64,000 nt of DNA, from positions 4,030,001 to 4,094,000 of the forward strand of contig NZ_CP015839.1 in the NCBI RefSeq assembly GCF_001651805.1, given 5' to 3'. This stretch comes from Marinobacterium aestuarii (GTDB lineage Bacteria > Pseudomonadota > Gammaproteobacteria > Pseudomonadales > Balneatricaceae). The position numbers were made by a program, and so were the translations under genes. The first letter of the stretch is position 1, and each line of letters starts with the position of its first letter. This document shows, piece after piece, positions 16,169 to 24,814 of this stretch. Under the pieces are notes generated by a model, which was not told the DNA's origin, did not search any database, and saw nothing but the letters and a program-made list of their open reading frames with translations.

Positions 16169-17035
16169 GTGAAAAAGCCTGATATCACTTCCTTTTTTGA
16201 TGAAGCCACCAACAATGTCAGCCACATAGTCACGGACCCGGACAGCCGCAGCTGCGCGATTATTGACTCGTTGCTGGATTATGACGCCGCCTCTGGCCGT
16301 ACCTCGACGGCCTCCGCCGACAGGCTGATCGCACATGTGAAAGCCCAGGGTCTGACAACCCAGTGGATTATCGACACCCATGTACACGCCGACCACCTGT
16401 CTGCGGCCCATTACCTGAAGACCCAGCTGGGCGGGCGCACCGGTATTGGCGAGCAGATCACCCAGGTGCAGAAGATATTCGCCAAACTGTTTAACGCTGA
16501 AGCCGCCTTTCGTACCGACGGCAGCCAGTTTGATCACCTCTTCAGGGATGGCGAGAACTACAGGGTCGGCTCACTTGAGGCCAGGGCCCTGCATACGCCT
16601 GGGCATACACCGGCCTGCATGACCCATGTTATCGCCGATGCAGCCTTCGTCGGCGACACCCTCTTTATGCCCGACTATGGCACCGCCAGAGCAGACTTCC
16701 CCGGCGGCGACGCCCAGGCGCTGTACCGCTCCATCCAGAAAGTCTTTGCGCTGCCGCCAGACACCCGCATCTTCCTGAACCACGATTACCTGCCTGATGG
16801 GCGCAACAGCATTTGCTGGGAAAGCACCGTCGCGGAGCAAAGGCGCAGCAACATCCACGTTCATAAGGGCATCAGCGAAGCTGACTTCGTGCAGATGCGT
16901 AATGCCCGTGACAAGACGCTGCCCACGCCAAAGCTTATGGTCCCCTCGGTACAGATCAATATCCGCGCCGGGGCCTTTCCAGCGCCGGAGGACAACGGTG
17001 TCAGTTACATAAAGGTCCCCGTCAATCTGCTCTAA
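16169..17035 (+). CDS. Persulfide dioxygenase-like metallo-beta-lactamase fold protein (Blh/ETHE1 type)
   Basis: 288 residues. Metal-binding motif THVHADHLSAAHY (HxHxDH), HTPGHTPACMTHV, and GDTLFMPDYGTARADFPGG are family hallmarks. The enzyme oxidises glutathione persulfide to sulfite and glutathione with Fe(II). It is the third component of the BigR operon. There is no rhodanese domain fused to it. A 70-nt gap with AAAGGATG precedes ATG 16169. Confidence 0.9.
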   Translation: MKKPDITSFFDEATNNVSHIVTDPDSRSCAIIDSLLDYDAASGRTSTASADRLIAHVKAQGLTTQWIIDTHVHADHLSAAHYLKTQLGGRTGIGEQITQVQKIFAKLFNAEAAFRTDGSQFDHLFRDGENYRVGSLEARALHTPGHTPACMTHVIADAAFVGDTLFMPDYGTARADFPGGDAQALYRSIQKVFALPPDTRIFLNHDYLPDGRNSICWESTVAEQRRSNIHVHKGISEADFVQMRNARDKTLPTPKLMVPSVQINIRAGAFPAPEDNGVSYIKVPVNLL

Positions 17036-17099
17036 GCCCTGCAGCCGCGCATCGGGCATAATGACGCCACTTCATTGAGCCTTTAACGGCGGATTCGGC

Positions 17100-18263
17100 A
17101 TGCGCGCGAGCTGGGATATTTTTTGCAGCGTTATCGACAATTTCGGTGATATCGGTGTTACCTGGCGCCTGGCGCGGCAACTGGTGGCCGAGCACGACCA
17201 GAGCGTGCGTCTGTGGATCGATGATCTGCAGAGCTTCTGTCGCCTGTGTCCCGAGGCGAACGACCAGGATGCGCTGCAGCTTCACCAGGGCGTAGTAGTG
17301 CAGCACTGGGTGCATGGCTCTGCTCCATTGAGGTGCGCACCGCAGAGCCTTTCTCCGGTAAAAGCTGCGGATGTGGTGATCGAGGCGTTTGGCTGCCAGC
17401 TGCCCGAGGACTATATAGAAGCCATGGTGCAGCGTACCCGCCCCTCGCTCTGGCTGAATTTGGAATACCTCAGCGCCGAAGACTGGGTCGCCGGCTGTCA
17501 TGGCCTGCCCTCACTCCAGCCCCGCGGACTGCAAAAATACTTCTTCTTTCCAGGCTTCACGCAGGGTACCGGTGGGCTTCTGCGTGAAGCCAGGCTGATT
17601 GAACAGCGCCGGCGCTTTCAGCAGAGCCCGGTCGCGCGCCAGCACTTTTTAAATACACTGGGTGTCTTCCCGCAAAATAATAGCCGCCTGGTGTCGCTTT
17701 TCTCTTATGAAAACAAAAGCCTGTTCAGCTGGCTGGATACTCTGGCTGCCGCGACCCAAGCCAGCCACCTGCTGGTGCCCCAGGGTCGAATTGTTGCTGA
17801 ACTGCAAGAATGGCTCGGCGTAAAACAATTATCGGAAAAGGATCAACACCAACGGGGGGCTTTAAAAGTGCAGCTGCTGCCCTTTTTAAGCCAGCCGGAT
17901 TACGACCGCCTGCTCTGGAGCTGTGATTTAAATGTAGTGCGCGGCGAAGATTCCTTTATTCGCGCCCAGTGGGCGGCAAAACCGCTGCTCTGGCATATTT
18001 ATCCACAGCAGGAAAACGCCCATATGGAAAAGCTTGATGCCTTCCTGAAAATTTACTGCCAGGGCTTGAGCCAGGCCACAGGCAGCGCGCTGCAGGCTCA
18101 GTGGCACGCCTGGAACAGCGGCCAGAACATGGCGCAAAGCGAACAGGCATTACGGCAAGTCTGGCCGGAACTGGAGGCCCATAGCGATGCCTGGTGTACT
18201 CAGCTAAGTAGCCAGATAAATATTTCCACGGCCCTAGTGCAGTTTTTTCGAAAATGGCTATGA
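17100..18263 (+). CDS. earP: EF-P arginine rhamnosyltransferase
   Basis: 387 residues of the EarP GT-B glycosyltransferase family. The N-terminal DNFGDIGVTWRLARQL contains the catalytic Asp region (Asp13/Asp17 type) and RGEDSFIRAQWA in the C-terminal half binds dTDP-rhamnose. It attaches rhamnose to Arg32 of EF-P, needed for relief of polyproline stalling. The efp gene follows 46 nt later on the same strand, the usual pairing. Confidence 0.95.
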   Translation: MRASWDIFCSVIDNFGDIGVTWRLARQLVAEHDQSVRLWIDDLQSFCRLCPEANDQDALQLHQGVVVQHWVHGSAPLRCAPQSLSPVKAADVVIEAFGCQLPEDYIEAMVQRTRPSLWLNLEYLSAEDWVAGCHGLPSLQPRGLQKYFFFPGFTQGTGGLLREARLIEQRRRFQQSPVARQHFLNTLGVFPQNNSRLVSLFSYENKSLFSWLDTLAAATQASHLLVPQGRIVAELQEWLGVKQLSEKDQHQRGALKVQLLPFLSQPDYDRLLWSCDLNVVRGEDSFIRAQWAAKPLLWHIYPQQENAHMEKLDAFLKIYCQGLSQATGSALQAQWHAWNSGQNMAQSEQALRQVWPELEAHSDAWCTQLSSQINISTALVQFFRKWL

Positions 18264-18309
18264 TGCGGCTTCTTGAATTATCTCCACCTCCATTGTCCTG
18301 GACATTCCC

Positions 18310-18882
18310 ATGAAAACCGCACAAGAAATGAAACCCAATAGTGTGGCTCTGATCGACAGCCAGCCCTGGCTGATACAAAAGGCCGAATTCACAAAATCGG
18401 GTCGTAACAGCGCCATTGTAAAAATGAAGCTGAAAAACCTGCTGACCGGCTCGTCCACCGAGACCGTGTACAAGGCAGACGACAAAATGGAGCAGGTAAT
18501 ACTCGATCGCGTCGACGTAACCTACTCCTACTCCAGCGATTCGGTTTATGTCTTTATGGACGAAGACTACAACCAGTACGAACTCAATGCCGAAGACCTG
18601 GAAACTGTGCTGCCCTTTATCGTTGAAGGCATGACCGACATCTGCGCCGCCGTCTTCTTTGAAGGCAAGGTCATTTCCGTCGACCTGCCCACCAACATAG
18701 TGCGCCAGCTCACCTACACCGAAGGCTCCGCCCGTGGCGACACCTCAGGCAAAGTGATGAAAGTCGCCCGCCTCGCCAACGGCACCGAAATCAAGGTCGC
18801 GGACTTCTGCGACACCGACGACTGGATCGAAATCGACACCCGTACCGGCGAATACAAGTCCCGCGCCAAAGCACCCGCCTGA
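18310..18882 (+). CDS. efp: Elongation factor P, Arg32 type
   Basis: 190 residues, three beta-barrel domains as usual for EF-P. The tip of domain I reads TKSGRNSA with Arg at position 32, the residue rhamnosylated by EarP, rather than the Lys that is lysylated in E. coli. It prevents ribosome stalling at polyproline. Followed by a strong terminator. Confidence 0.97.
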   Translation: MKTAQEMKPNSVALIDSQPWLIQKAEFTKSGRNSAIVKMKLKNLLTGSSTETVYKADDKMEQVILDRVDVTYSYSSDSVYVFMDEDYNQYELNAEDLETVLPFIVEGMTDICAAVFFEGKVISVDLPTNIVRQLTYTEGSARGDTSGKVMKVARLANGTEIKVADFCDTDDWIEIDTRTGEYKSRAKAPA

Positions 18883-18906
18883 TACACAGTACGTTTTATA
18901 CACACA

Positions 18907-18933
18907 AGCCCGGCCATGATGCCGGGCTTTTTT
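18907..18933 (+). terminator. Intrinsic terminator after efp
   Basis: AGCCCGGC (18907-18914) and GCCGGGCT (18921-18928), 6-nt loop, followed by T residues to 18933. Confidence 0.92.
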
Positions 18934-18981
18934 ATGCATCGCGGTTTGGCGGGAATGGTGGAACCGCTGCGCTACCCGCCG

Positions 18982-19851
18982 TTAAATCCACTTCTCTGCT
19001 TCGGCTATCACGGTTTTGGCGCGGTTGGGGATTGGCTTTTTACGGTGATAACACAGGTAGAGGGTTTCATTTACCGGGTTGACGAGCGGGTGCACCCTAA
19101 TCTGCTCGGGCTTTTGGAAAGCATCCACCGCGTGCGCTGGCAGCACGGTAAAGCCCAGCCCCAGGCATACCGGCTCCAGGATCAGGTTGATCTGATTTGA
19201 AAAACCGCTCTGGCGGAACTGCTCGGTGTGCTGAAATTCCGGGTAGTTGGCGCCCAGCAGCAAAGCGGCGTGATGGGCGCCATCGGGATGGTCAATAAAC
19301 CCCAGCGCCAGCAATGCATCCCAGCTGGGCACCTCTACCTCGGCGGGGGTTACCAGCAACAGGGCTTCGCGCCCAACGGCGGTACTGCTGACTTCCCCCA
19401 GGGAGGATGGCCGCGTCATAAAGCCGATATGCACCTCAAAACCGGCGATGGCCGTTTCAACGCCGGAATTGGGCCCGAAGCGATAATCGATGGATAGCCC
19501 AGGGTGGCGGCGCTGCAACTCAAGCAAATGGGGATAGAGCTTGAGCCCCACACTGCCCGGCGATATAAGCTTTACCAGCCCCTCGTGCGCGGAATCGGCA
19601 CAGACCAGCTCTTCCAGATCGGACAGCGAACGAATAATGCTGCGGCCTTCATGATAGAGCCGCGCCCCTTCGTCGGTCAGGGTGAACTGCTTGCCCTGAC
19701 GCAGCAGCAGCGGGCGCCCCAGCTGCTCTTCGAGCTTGCGCACATGCTGGCTCACGCCCGACTGCGTCATGTGCAGCTGATCGGCCGTACGGGTGAAATG
19801 CCCGACCTCAACCAGCCGGCAGAAACTGTTAAGCCAGACAGGATTAATCAT
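18982..19851 (-). CDS. LysR-family transcriptional regulator
   Basis: 289 residues. N-terminal winged HTH (FTRTADQLHMTQSGVSQHVRKLEEQ) followed by a periplasmic-binding-like effector domain. It is divergent from the VOC-family gene at 19944 and the 92-bp interval holds a short palindrome, so it probably controls that gene and itself. The effector is unknown. Confidence 0.92.
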   Translation of the reverse strand: MINPVWLNSFCRLVEVGHFTRTADQLHMTQSGVSQHVRKLEEQLGRPLLLRQGKQFTLTDEGARLYHEGRSIIRSLSDLEELVCADSAHEGLVKLISPGSVGLKLYPHLLELQRRHPGLSIDYRFGPNSGVETAIAGFEVHIGFMTRPSSLGEVSSTAVGREALLLVTPAEVEVPSWDALLALGFIDHPDGAHHAALLLGANYPEFQHTEQFRQSGFSNQINLILEPVCLGLGFTVLPAHAVDAFQKPEQIRVHPLVNPVNETLYLCYHRKKPIPNRAKTVIAEAEKWI

Positions 19852-19866
19852 TACATAAAATACTCA

Positions 19867-19879
19867 AACTATAATAGTT
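19867..19879. promoter_or_regulatory. Putative LysR operator
   Basis: AACTATAATAGTT, a 13-bp palindrome centred in the LysR/VOC intergenic region, of the T-N11-A class typical of LysR sites. Confidence 0.5.
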
Positions 19880-19943
19880 GATAATTTTACATAATCAATC
19901 GGTATTTGTAACCTGTGCTGGAACTCAAAACAGGAAGCACCCC

Positions 19944-20444
19944 ATGAGTAATGTTTACCCGCGCAATTTCTCCCATATAGGCATATCCGTACCGGACCTC
20001 GAAAAAGCCGTCGAGTTTTATACCCAGGTGATGGGCTGGTATCTGATTATGAAACCCACCGAAATCGTTGAAGACAACAGTCCCATCGGTGAGATGTGTA
20101 CCGATGTGTTCGGCAGCAACTGGGACAGATTCCGTATCGCCCACCTTTCAACCGGTGATCGCATAGGCGTGGAGCTGTTCGAATTCAAGGGTCAGGTTAA
20201 CCCTGAAAACAATTTTGAATACTGGAAGACCGGCATATTCCACTTCTGCGTGCAGGACCCGAACGTCGAAGAACTGGCCGAGCGCATCGTCGCCGCCGGC
20301 GGCAAAAAGCGCATGGAAAAACCGCGCTACTACTACCCCGGCGAAAAGCCCTACCGCATGATCTATATGGAAGACCCGTTTGGAAACATTCTGGAAATCT
20401 ACAGCCACAGCTATGAACTGATTTACGGCGCCGGCGCCTATTAA
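19944..20444 (+). CDS. VOC (glyoxalase/dioxygenase superfamily) protein
   Basis: 166 residues with two beta-alpha-beta-beta-beta modules. Metal ligands are suggested by FSHIGISV (His), GIFHFCV (His) and GNILEIYSH (Glu), as in extradiol dioxygenases and methylmalonyl-CoA epimerase-type enzymes. Start at ATG 19944, preceded by CAGGAAG. The frame extends back to 19878 without a ribosome-binding site. Substrate is unknown; the divergent LysR suggests an inducible catabolic or detoxification role. Confidence 0.85.
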   Translation: MSNVYPRNFSHIGISVPDLEKAVEFYTQVMGWYLIMKPTEIVEDNSPIGEMCTDVFGSNWDRFRIAHLSTGDRIGVELFEFKGQVNPENNFEYWKTGIFHFCVQDPNVEELAERIVAAGGKKRMEKPRYYYPGEKPYRMIYMEDPFGNILEIYSHSYELIYGAGAY

Positions 20445-20509
20445 TCAGATAGCGGGTTGATTATGACGATCGACCAGATGAAGCAGGCATGCAGCACGCA
20501 AGCCTGCTA

Positions 20510-21607
20510 TTAACCCGGCGGATAAATACATCGATCATGCGGCATACCGAATGTGTCCTGCCCGGAAATAGGTTTTTACCCGTTCTGGCCGACGTTGCAA
20601 TGTGAGCATGCACGATCGAGTGCGTTTCTTCAGGTCGTCAATCGAACGAACCGCCGGACCGCTGTGCACCATGTTCTTCAAATCGCAGTTCAAGTATTCA
20701 TCCGGGTTCAGTTCAGGCGAGTACGCGGGCAAAAAGAACACTTCCAGATAGCGCTTCACGGGCTTCTTTGCGAGCCAGCGCTTCACTATCTTGGCATGGT
20801 GGACGCGCAGGTTATCCAGAATCAGAAACACTTTGCCGGGCGTAGATTCGATCAGTGCCCGAAGAAATTTGATCAGAACCTTGGCGTTCATCATCGATTC
20901 GTACAGCATGAAACGCACGGTCCCCTGGTTGGTGATCGCCGAGATCATATTCAGTGATACGCGCTTGGCCGGCAGTGGCTGCACGGGCGTTTTGCCGATC
21001 GGAGCATAGCTACGGCCATGCTGGGTTGTATTCTTGATCCCGGTTTCATCACCCCAGAAAATCTGCGCGTTCTCTGCTTTGGCGCGCGCCTTGATTTGCG
21101 GATACTCCTCTTTTAGCCAAGCATCGACCCGGGCCGGGTTCTGTTCCCAGGCTTTCTTTAGCGGCTTCTGCGGCGAGAAGCCCCAGCGCTTGAGGTAGTC
21201 TCCCAGAGTCCGAACCGGAATGTCGATCCCCCAGAATTGCTTGATTAGCTGAGCGATAGCACGCCGCGTCCAGAGCGCAAAACCCAGTTTGTACTGATCC
21301 GGCATCTGGTCTTTAACCGCCTCAATGACACGCTGCTCCTGCGCCTCGGTCAGGCGACGCGGTTTGTTCTTGGGGCCCCGTTTTTGTACTGTCAAGGCCG
21401 CCTTGCCGCCGGCTTCATAACGCTGGTACCAGCGTCCAACAGTATCGGGGTGAACATTGAGCAGCTGCCCGATTTCACGGAAAGTTTTGCCTTTCAAACG
21501 GAGTCGAATGGCTTGCTGCCTGAGAAGTTCCTGTTGCTCTGTGCTGAGCTTGCGTGCGTCGGTATTCATGCGCACATTATATCAGACCTAAATTGCCGCC
21601 GGGTTAA
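20510..21607 (-). mobile_element. IS630-family insertion sequence
   Basis: About 1.1 kb. Terminal inverted repeats TTAACCCGGCGG at 20510-20521 and CCGCCGGGTTAA at 21596-21607. The TA dinucleotide at each end (20511-20512, 21605-21606) is consistent with IS630 target duplication of TA. It carries one intact transposase gene and sits at the left border of the accessory region. Confidence 0.88.
20535..21575 (-). CDS. IS630-family transposase
   Basis: 346 residues. N-terminal HTH (FREIGQLLNVHPDTVGRWYQRY), then a DDE catalytic domain: WGDETG (first Asp), LILDNLRVHH (second Asp) and SPELNPDEYLNCD (third acid). It is full length with no frameshift, so the element may be active. Start is ATG 21575 or 21569 (MNTDARK). 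Confidence 0.93.
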   Translation of the reverse strand: MRMNTDARKLSTEQQELLRQQAIRLRLKGKTFREIGQLLNVHPDTVGRWYQRYEAGGKAALTVQKRGPKNKPRRLTEAQEQRVIEAVKDQMPDQYKLGFALWTRRAIAQLIKQFWGIDIPVRTLGDYLKRWGFSPQKPLKKAWEQNPARVDAWLKEEYPQIKARAKAENAQIFWGDETGIKNTTQHGRSYAPIGKTPVQPLPAKRVSLNMISAITNQGTVRFMLYESMMNAKVLIKFLRALIESTPGKVFLILDNLRVHHAKIVKRWLAKKPVKRYLEVFFLPAYSPELNPDEYLNCDLKNMVHSGPAVRSIDDLKKRTRSCMLTLQRRPERVKTYFRAGHIRYAA

Positions 21608-22469
21608 TAACCCATTACCAATAACGACTCACCAATCACCCGCACCAACATCCATCAGCCGAACAGGCGACAGACAGGCCAAACGCGAACCGCGGCAGGA
21701 CAGACAGCGGCGCCGATGACGCTAGCAGCTAGCGTCAAAGAAGGCACACCGAAGAAGACTCAGAGGTACAGCTGCACGGAGGTAGCGCCTTTCAGCGAAC
21801 CAGCATCATGCCAAACGTAATAAGAGTGGCACCGTAAATAAGCTTTTCCACGAGTTCGATATCCAGGTGAAATGGGTGCTGCATGTGTGCCATGAGGCCT
21901 TTTAGTCCTGTCGGTTAGAGTTAAATTTAAGAAGGTCGGAGCTACGAACTGGGGCGGCATATGCCGTCTGGAGCGAGGCGTGTCACGACTTGAGGCGCGC
22001 GATTATAGAGTTTTTGTGCAGTGCGTCAATAGCCAAAAACAGAAATAGTTGCAAAGAGCGCAAAAATATTCTAGCCAGGGAAAAAACCTCTTTTTGCCCT
22101 CGTTTTCGAAGCAATTTCCGTACCCCTTCTGGCCCCTTCCCAGGCGTAATTTTCGCCCGTCAGTCAGGCCCACCGACGCGGTCTGAAGTGGCGAAAACGG
22201 TCGGTCCGGTGCCTGCAAAGCTGGCCCCTGCCGGAGTTAAAATCTCTCCGTTGCAGCTAGCCGCCCTGCCCCGCAAACGCCGGCACATCCGACGGTTCGC
22301 TGTTGCACCTTCTATCAGGGTCAAGAGTGGGGTACGGTTCACCCACATAGGTAACAGTTCAGTTCAACAACATGGGTAACACTTGGCGGGCTTGGTCGGT
22401 TGGTCTGTGAACAAAGACTGGTGGGAAGGGCCGCATAGCAGCGGTGCAGCCGGGTGTATCGAAGCGGTT
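21608..22469. other. Gene-poor spacer with a possible small ORF
   Basis: No long coding frame. It contains the candidate 33-aa frame at 21792-21893, an AT-rich stretch around 22000-22110, and near 22345-22385 two GTAACA copies (CATAGGTAACAGTT, CATGGGTAACACTT) that could be a decayed insertion-sequence end. Confidence 0.45.
21792..21893 (-). CDS. Possible 33-aa membrane miniprotein
   Basis: ATG at 21893 after AAAAGGCCTC, stop at 21792-21794. The peptide has a polar amphipathic start (HPFHLDIELVEKL) and a hydrophobic end (IYGATLITFGMMLV). Codon use resembles host genes. It stands alone between the IS630 element and the foldback repeats. It could be chance; no family recognised. Confidence 0.35.
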   Translation of the reverse strand: MAHMQHPFHLDIELVEKLIYGATLITFGMMLVR

Positions 22470-22714
22470 TGATTGTCCGGATTGCGCCTTGCTGGCGCGT
22501 TACTTTCTTTGCACGCGCAAAGAAAGTAACCAAAGAAAGGCGCCCCCGATGAAGCCTTTTCGCTGCGCTCTGACATCATTGTACGGGCGCAGCTAACGGC
22601 ACATCCTGTGCCTAATCTGCGGCTCGACAGTCCCTGTCTCCGCCCCTGCGGGCCTGATCGTACAATGACGCCAGTGCTCGCCGGCTTCATAAGGGGGATG
22701 AAAGCCGTTCTGAT
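22470..22714 (+). repeat. Foldback repeat R1
   Basis: About 245 bp, homologous to R2 (22935-23196) and, inverted, R3 (30361-30617). Elements in order: a 14-bp perfect hairpin (22499-22512 with 22517-22530); outer stem ATGAAGCC 22549-22556 with GGCTTCAT 22683-22690; middle stem TCATTGTACG 22576-22585 with CGTACAATGA 22659-22668; inner hairpin GGCACA-TCC-TGTGCC 22598-22612; conserved CGGCTCGACAGTCCCTGTCT; 3' end AGCCGTTCTGAT. Short frames on it are not protein-like. Confidence 0.85.
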
Positions 22715-22934
22715 AGTTTGAGTGATCTAATGAAACTTGCGCAGCCTGATTCCCTGCGAAAGCTTCGCGATGGCCGTAGAAGTCGCGCCCCGCGACGAAG
22801 CATTTTCGCTACGCTCTGGCACCTTGCTGCCGGCGTATTGTCGGCAAGCATCGTTGTGCTCGATGCGCTCAAGGGGATGACGTTAAATGGTGATTTGGCG
22901 GCTACCTGAATGATTATCGATACAAAGGTCGATA
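22715..22934. other. Spacer between foldback repeats R1 and R2
   Basis: 220 bp with no supported gene. It contains a GC-rich inverted stretch (TTGCTGCCGGCGTATTGTCGGCAAG class) that may be remnant repeat DNA. Confidence 0.4.
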
Positions 22935-23196
22935 TGTGGTTTTGGTGAAGTGCGTATTTCGCCTCCCGGCGACCTACTTTCCTTGTTATGCGACAAGGAA
23001 AGTAGGCAAAGGAAGCGCACCACCCATCAGCCGGCCTACGGCTTCACTGCGCGCCGGAACTTTGCTCCGGACGCAGCTAAGAGGACATCCATGTCCTCAA
23101 TCTGCGGCTCGACAGTCCCTGTCTCGCCCCTCTGGGTCTGATCGGAGCAAAATCCCGGTGCTCGTCGGCTGCTGAGGGGGATGAGAGCCGTTCTGA
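22935..23196 (+). repeat. Foldback repeat R2
   Basis: Same architecture as R1 with different paired bases: 14-bp hairpin CCTACTTTCCTTGT 22973-22986 with its complement 22993-23006; outer stem CAGCCG 23028-23033 with CGGCTG 23166-23171; middle stem TTTGCTCCG 23061-23069 with CGGAGCAAA 23143-23151; inner hairpin GAGGACAT-CC-ATGTCCTC 23081-23098; the shared CGACAGTCCCTGTC block; 3' end AGCCGTTCTGAT. Confidence 0.85.
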
Positions 23197-23850
23197 TATT
23201 TGGTCGCCAGGCGATACTAACGCCTGTACAGCCGGCAGCCCCTGTTGTAACTTCAATGAGTCCGTCACCATTTGGTAAGTACCCAGTAGACGGTCAGCAG
23301 GCATCGCAGCGGATGCGCCCTGCCACAAAACACCGCCGCGTCGCGCAACAAGAACCCCGCGCCCGGCATACATGGTAAAGCACCACCACAATCGTCAGCT
23401 GAGCACGGAAGCCAGGCTGGGTGATCATTCTCATTCACCCCACTCCCCCTCTTCTACACTCCCTGACCCGCGCCCAGCGCCTCTCGTATTCCGTCACAGG
23501 ACGGGCGGTAGCGTGGTTTTTCGACTTGATGGTGATTCGTGAATCGAGATCTGTTGTGGTAAAAAGCAAAAGACAAGACCCTGCACCTCGGATAAACAGC
23601 CTTGGAGGCCAGTATCCTGGTGTGTGACTAAAAATTTGCGGATACTTATTTTAAATCATGAAGTTACAAGGCATAGTAAAAAAGTGGATATGAGGCTTGG
23701 TGATCGTTTTGTAAGATTCAGGTCGATTGAGCAGATGGCCTCAATGGCTCATGTTGCCTAGCTTTGAGCCCGTTTTTGACGAAAAACCATCAGGGAATAC
23801 TGCCCTCGGGCAAATCGGCCTCCGAGGCTACGATACAAATGTTAAATTTA
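23197..23850. other. Left flank of the cassette array, no integrase
   Basis: 650 bp without a supported gene. At 23565-23590 there is an inverted relative (CAAAAGACAAGACCCTGC) of the GGTCAGGTCTT-CCTTTTG blocks found at 30194 and 30310 on the other side of the array. AGGGAATACTG occurs at about 23792 and again at about 23853, just before the first cassette gene. GTTAAAT at 23839-23845 could be a degraded core site. Confidence 0.45.
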
Positions 23851-23862
23851 TAAGGGAATACT

Positions 23863-24315
23863 GTGCCAACTAAGCTGCAAATGGAAGCTCTATATAACAG
23901 AGCAAAAGAAATGGCTATACACTCGCCTCAGATCGGATCAAAGCTAGCAGGAAACTGTACAACTATCAGTTATGGGATGTTAGGTGAAGCTCGGAAGCTT
24001 TTAGGGAATGATGTGAGGTTGGTCATAGGTTGGTTTCACTTTCAGGGGCAACCTCGTTTCTTTTTTTCGGATAAGACACTTAAATCGTGGATAAAAGGCG
24101 AGAAAAAGGAAAAGTACAATATTCATTGTTGGCTAGCCAAAGGTAATAAAATAATTGATTTAACTTTGGTAGATACTATCAAAGAAATTGATTCTAGCAT
24201 GATTGATGGTAATTTGAGTTATGTTGATTCTGATATAGCAAACCAGATTGGTATTAAATATAAAGAAAAGATGTCGGGTGATGAAGTCTTATTTAAAATA
24301 GGCTTGGCGCGATAA
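23863..24315 (+). CDS. Cassette gene 1: putative Cys-His-Asp thiol-fold protein
   Basis: 150 residues, GTG start at 23863 behind AAGGGA. Unrecognised family. Visible features are GNCTTISYG near residue 30, YNIHCWLAKG near residue 88 and IIDLTLVD near residue 99. The order Cys ... His ... Asp in a helix-then-strand context resembles papain- or transglutaminase-like thiol enzymes, where a Cys heads a helix and His and Asp lie on strands. This is inference from spacing only. attC1 begins at the stop. Confidence 0.72.
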   Translation: MPTKLQMEALYNRAKEMAIHSPQIGSKLAGNCTTISYGMLGEARKLLGNDVRLVIGWFHFQGQPRFFFSDKTLKSWIKGEKKEKYNIHCWLAKGNKIIDLTLVDTIKEIDSSMIDGNLSYVDSDIANQIGIKYKEKMSGDEVLFKIGLAR

Positions 24316-24316
24316 A

Positions 24317-24414
24317 ATTTAACAAGTTGCTTAAACGGAAAAAACAGCTGGCTTTTGTTCGTTCCTCACTAATTATAGCCAGCTATTTTATTGCCGCTTA
24401 GCAAAGCGTTATGT
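24317..24414 (+). repeat. attC1
   Basis: ATTTAAC at 24317-24323 and GTTATGT at 24408-24414, with arms TTGCTTAAACGG and CCGCTTAGCAA. The next gene's ATG (24411) lies inside the 3' core site. Confidence 0.85.
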
Positions 24415-24722
24415 GTACTCTTGAGAATATGGATATAGATAGCACTGAAAGCGAAATTGTCGGGGAATGGATTGAGCAGTCGGCTGGTAAGGTCGTTGCG
24501 AACCATTCGTGTGAGCGTATAGATTGGCTTGTAAAATATGCACTAAAGGAAATCTCCGTTAACGGAGATAGCTGGGAGATTCTGTATCAAAATCCAAAAG
24601 ATGGTGCGTACTGGGAAATGAGTTATCCCTCTAGTCATATGCATGGTGGCGGCCCTCCAAAGTTATCTAAACTTTCGAGCGCACTGGCAAAGGAAAAATA
24701 TGGCGCAAGTAGCAACACATAA
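24411..24722 (+). CDS. Cassette gene 2: Imm27-type immunity protein
   Basis: 103 residues. ESEIVGEWIEQSAGKVVAN, the ERIDWLVK stretch and the C-terminal PSSHMHGGGPPKL match Imm27 immunity proteins, which neutralise toxins of polymorphic or contact-dependent systems. No toxin partner is in the window, so it is an orphan immunity gene, a common cassette cargo. It starts inside the 3' core of attC1; an alternative ATG is at 24429 (MDIDST). Confidence 0.82.
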   Translation: MCTLENMDIDSTESEIVGEWIEQSAGKVVANHSCERIDWLVKYALKEISVNGDSWEILYQNPKDGAYWEMSYPSSHMHGGGPPKLSKLSSALAKEKYGASSNT

Positions 24723-24791
24723 CAAGGCGGTCAATGTCGCCTACGGCTGGACAAAGTGCTGCGCACTTTGCCCATTACCTTGTCGTTAGAG
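24717..24791 (+). repeat. attC2
   Basis: ACATAAC 24717-24723 and GTTAGAG 24785-24791; arms AAGGCGGTCAATG and CATTACCTTGTC; 75 bp. Confidence 0.85.
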
Positions 24792-24814
24792 CGGTGAGTC
24801 AGGGAGAGCAAAGA

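Noticed and set aside
22970-23010. Perfect 14-bp hairpins in R1-R3 as intrinsic terminators
   Set aside because: They lack a T tract, and recur with conserved flanks as part of the larger foldback repeat, so a repeat interpretation fits better.
24734-24814. Upstream start of cassette gene 3
   Set aside because: This part runs through the attC2 palindrome; the GTG at 24815 has a ribosome-binding site.
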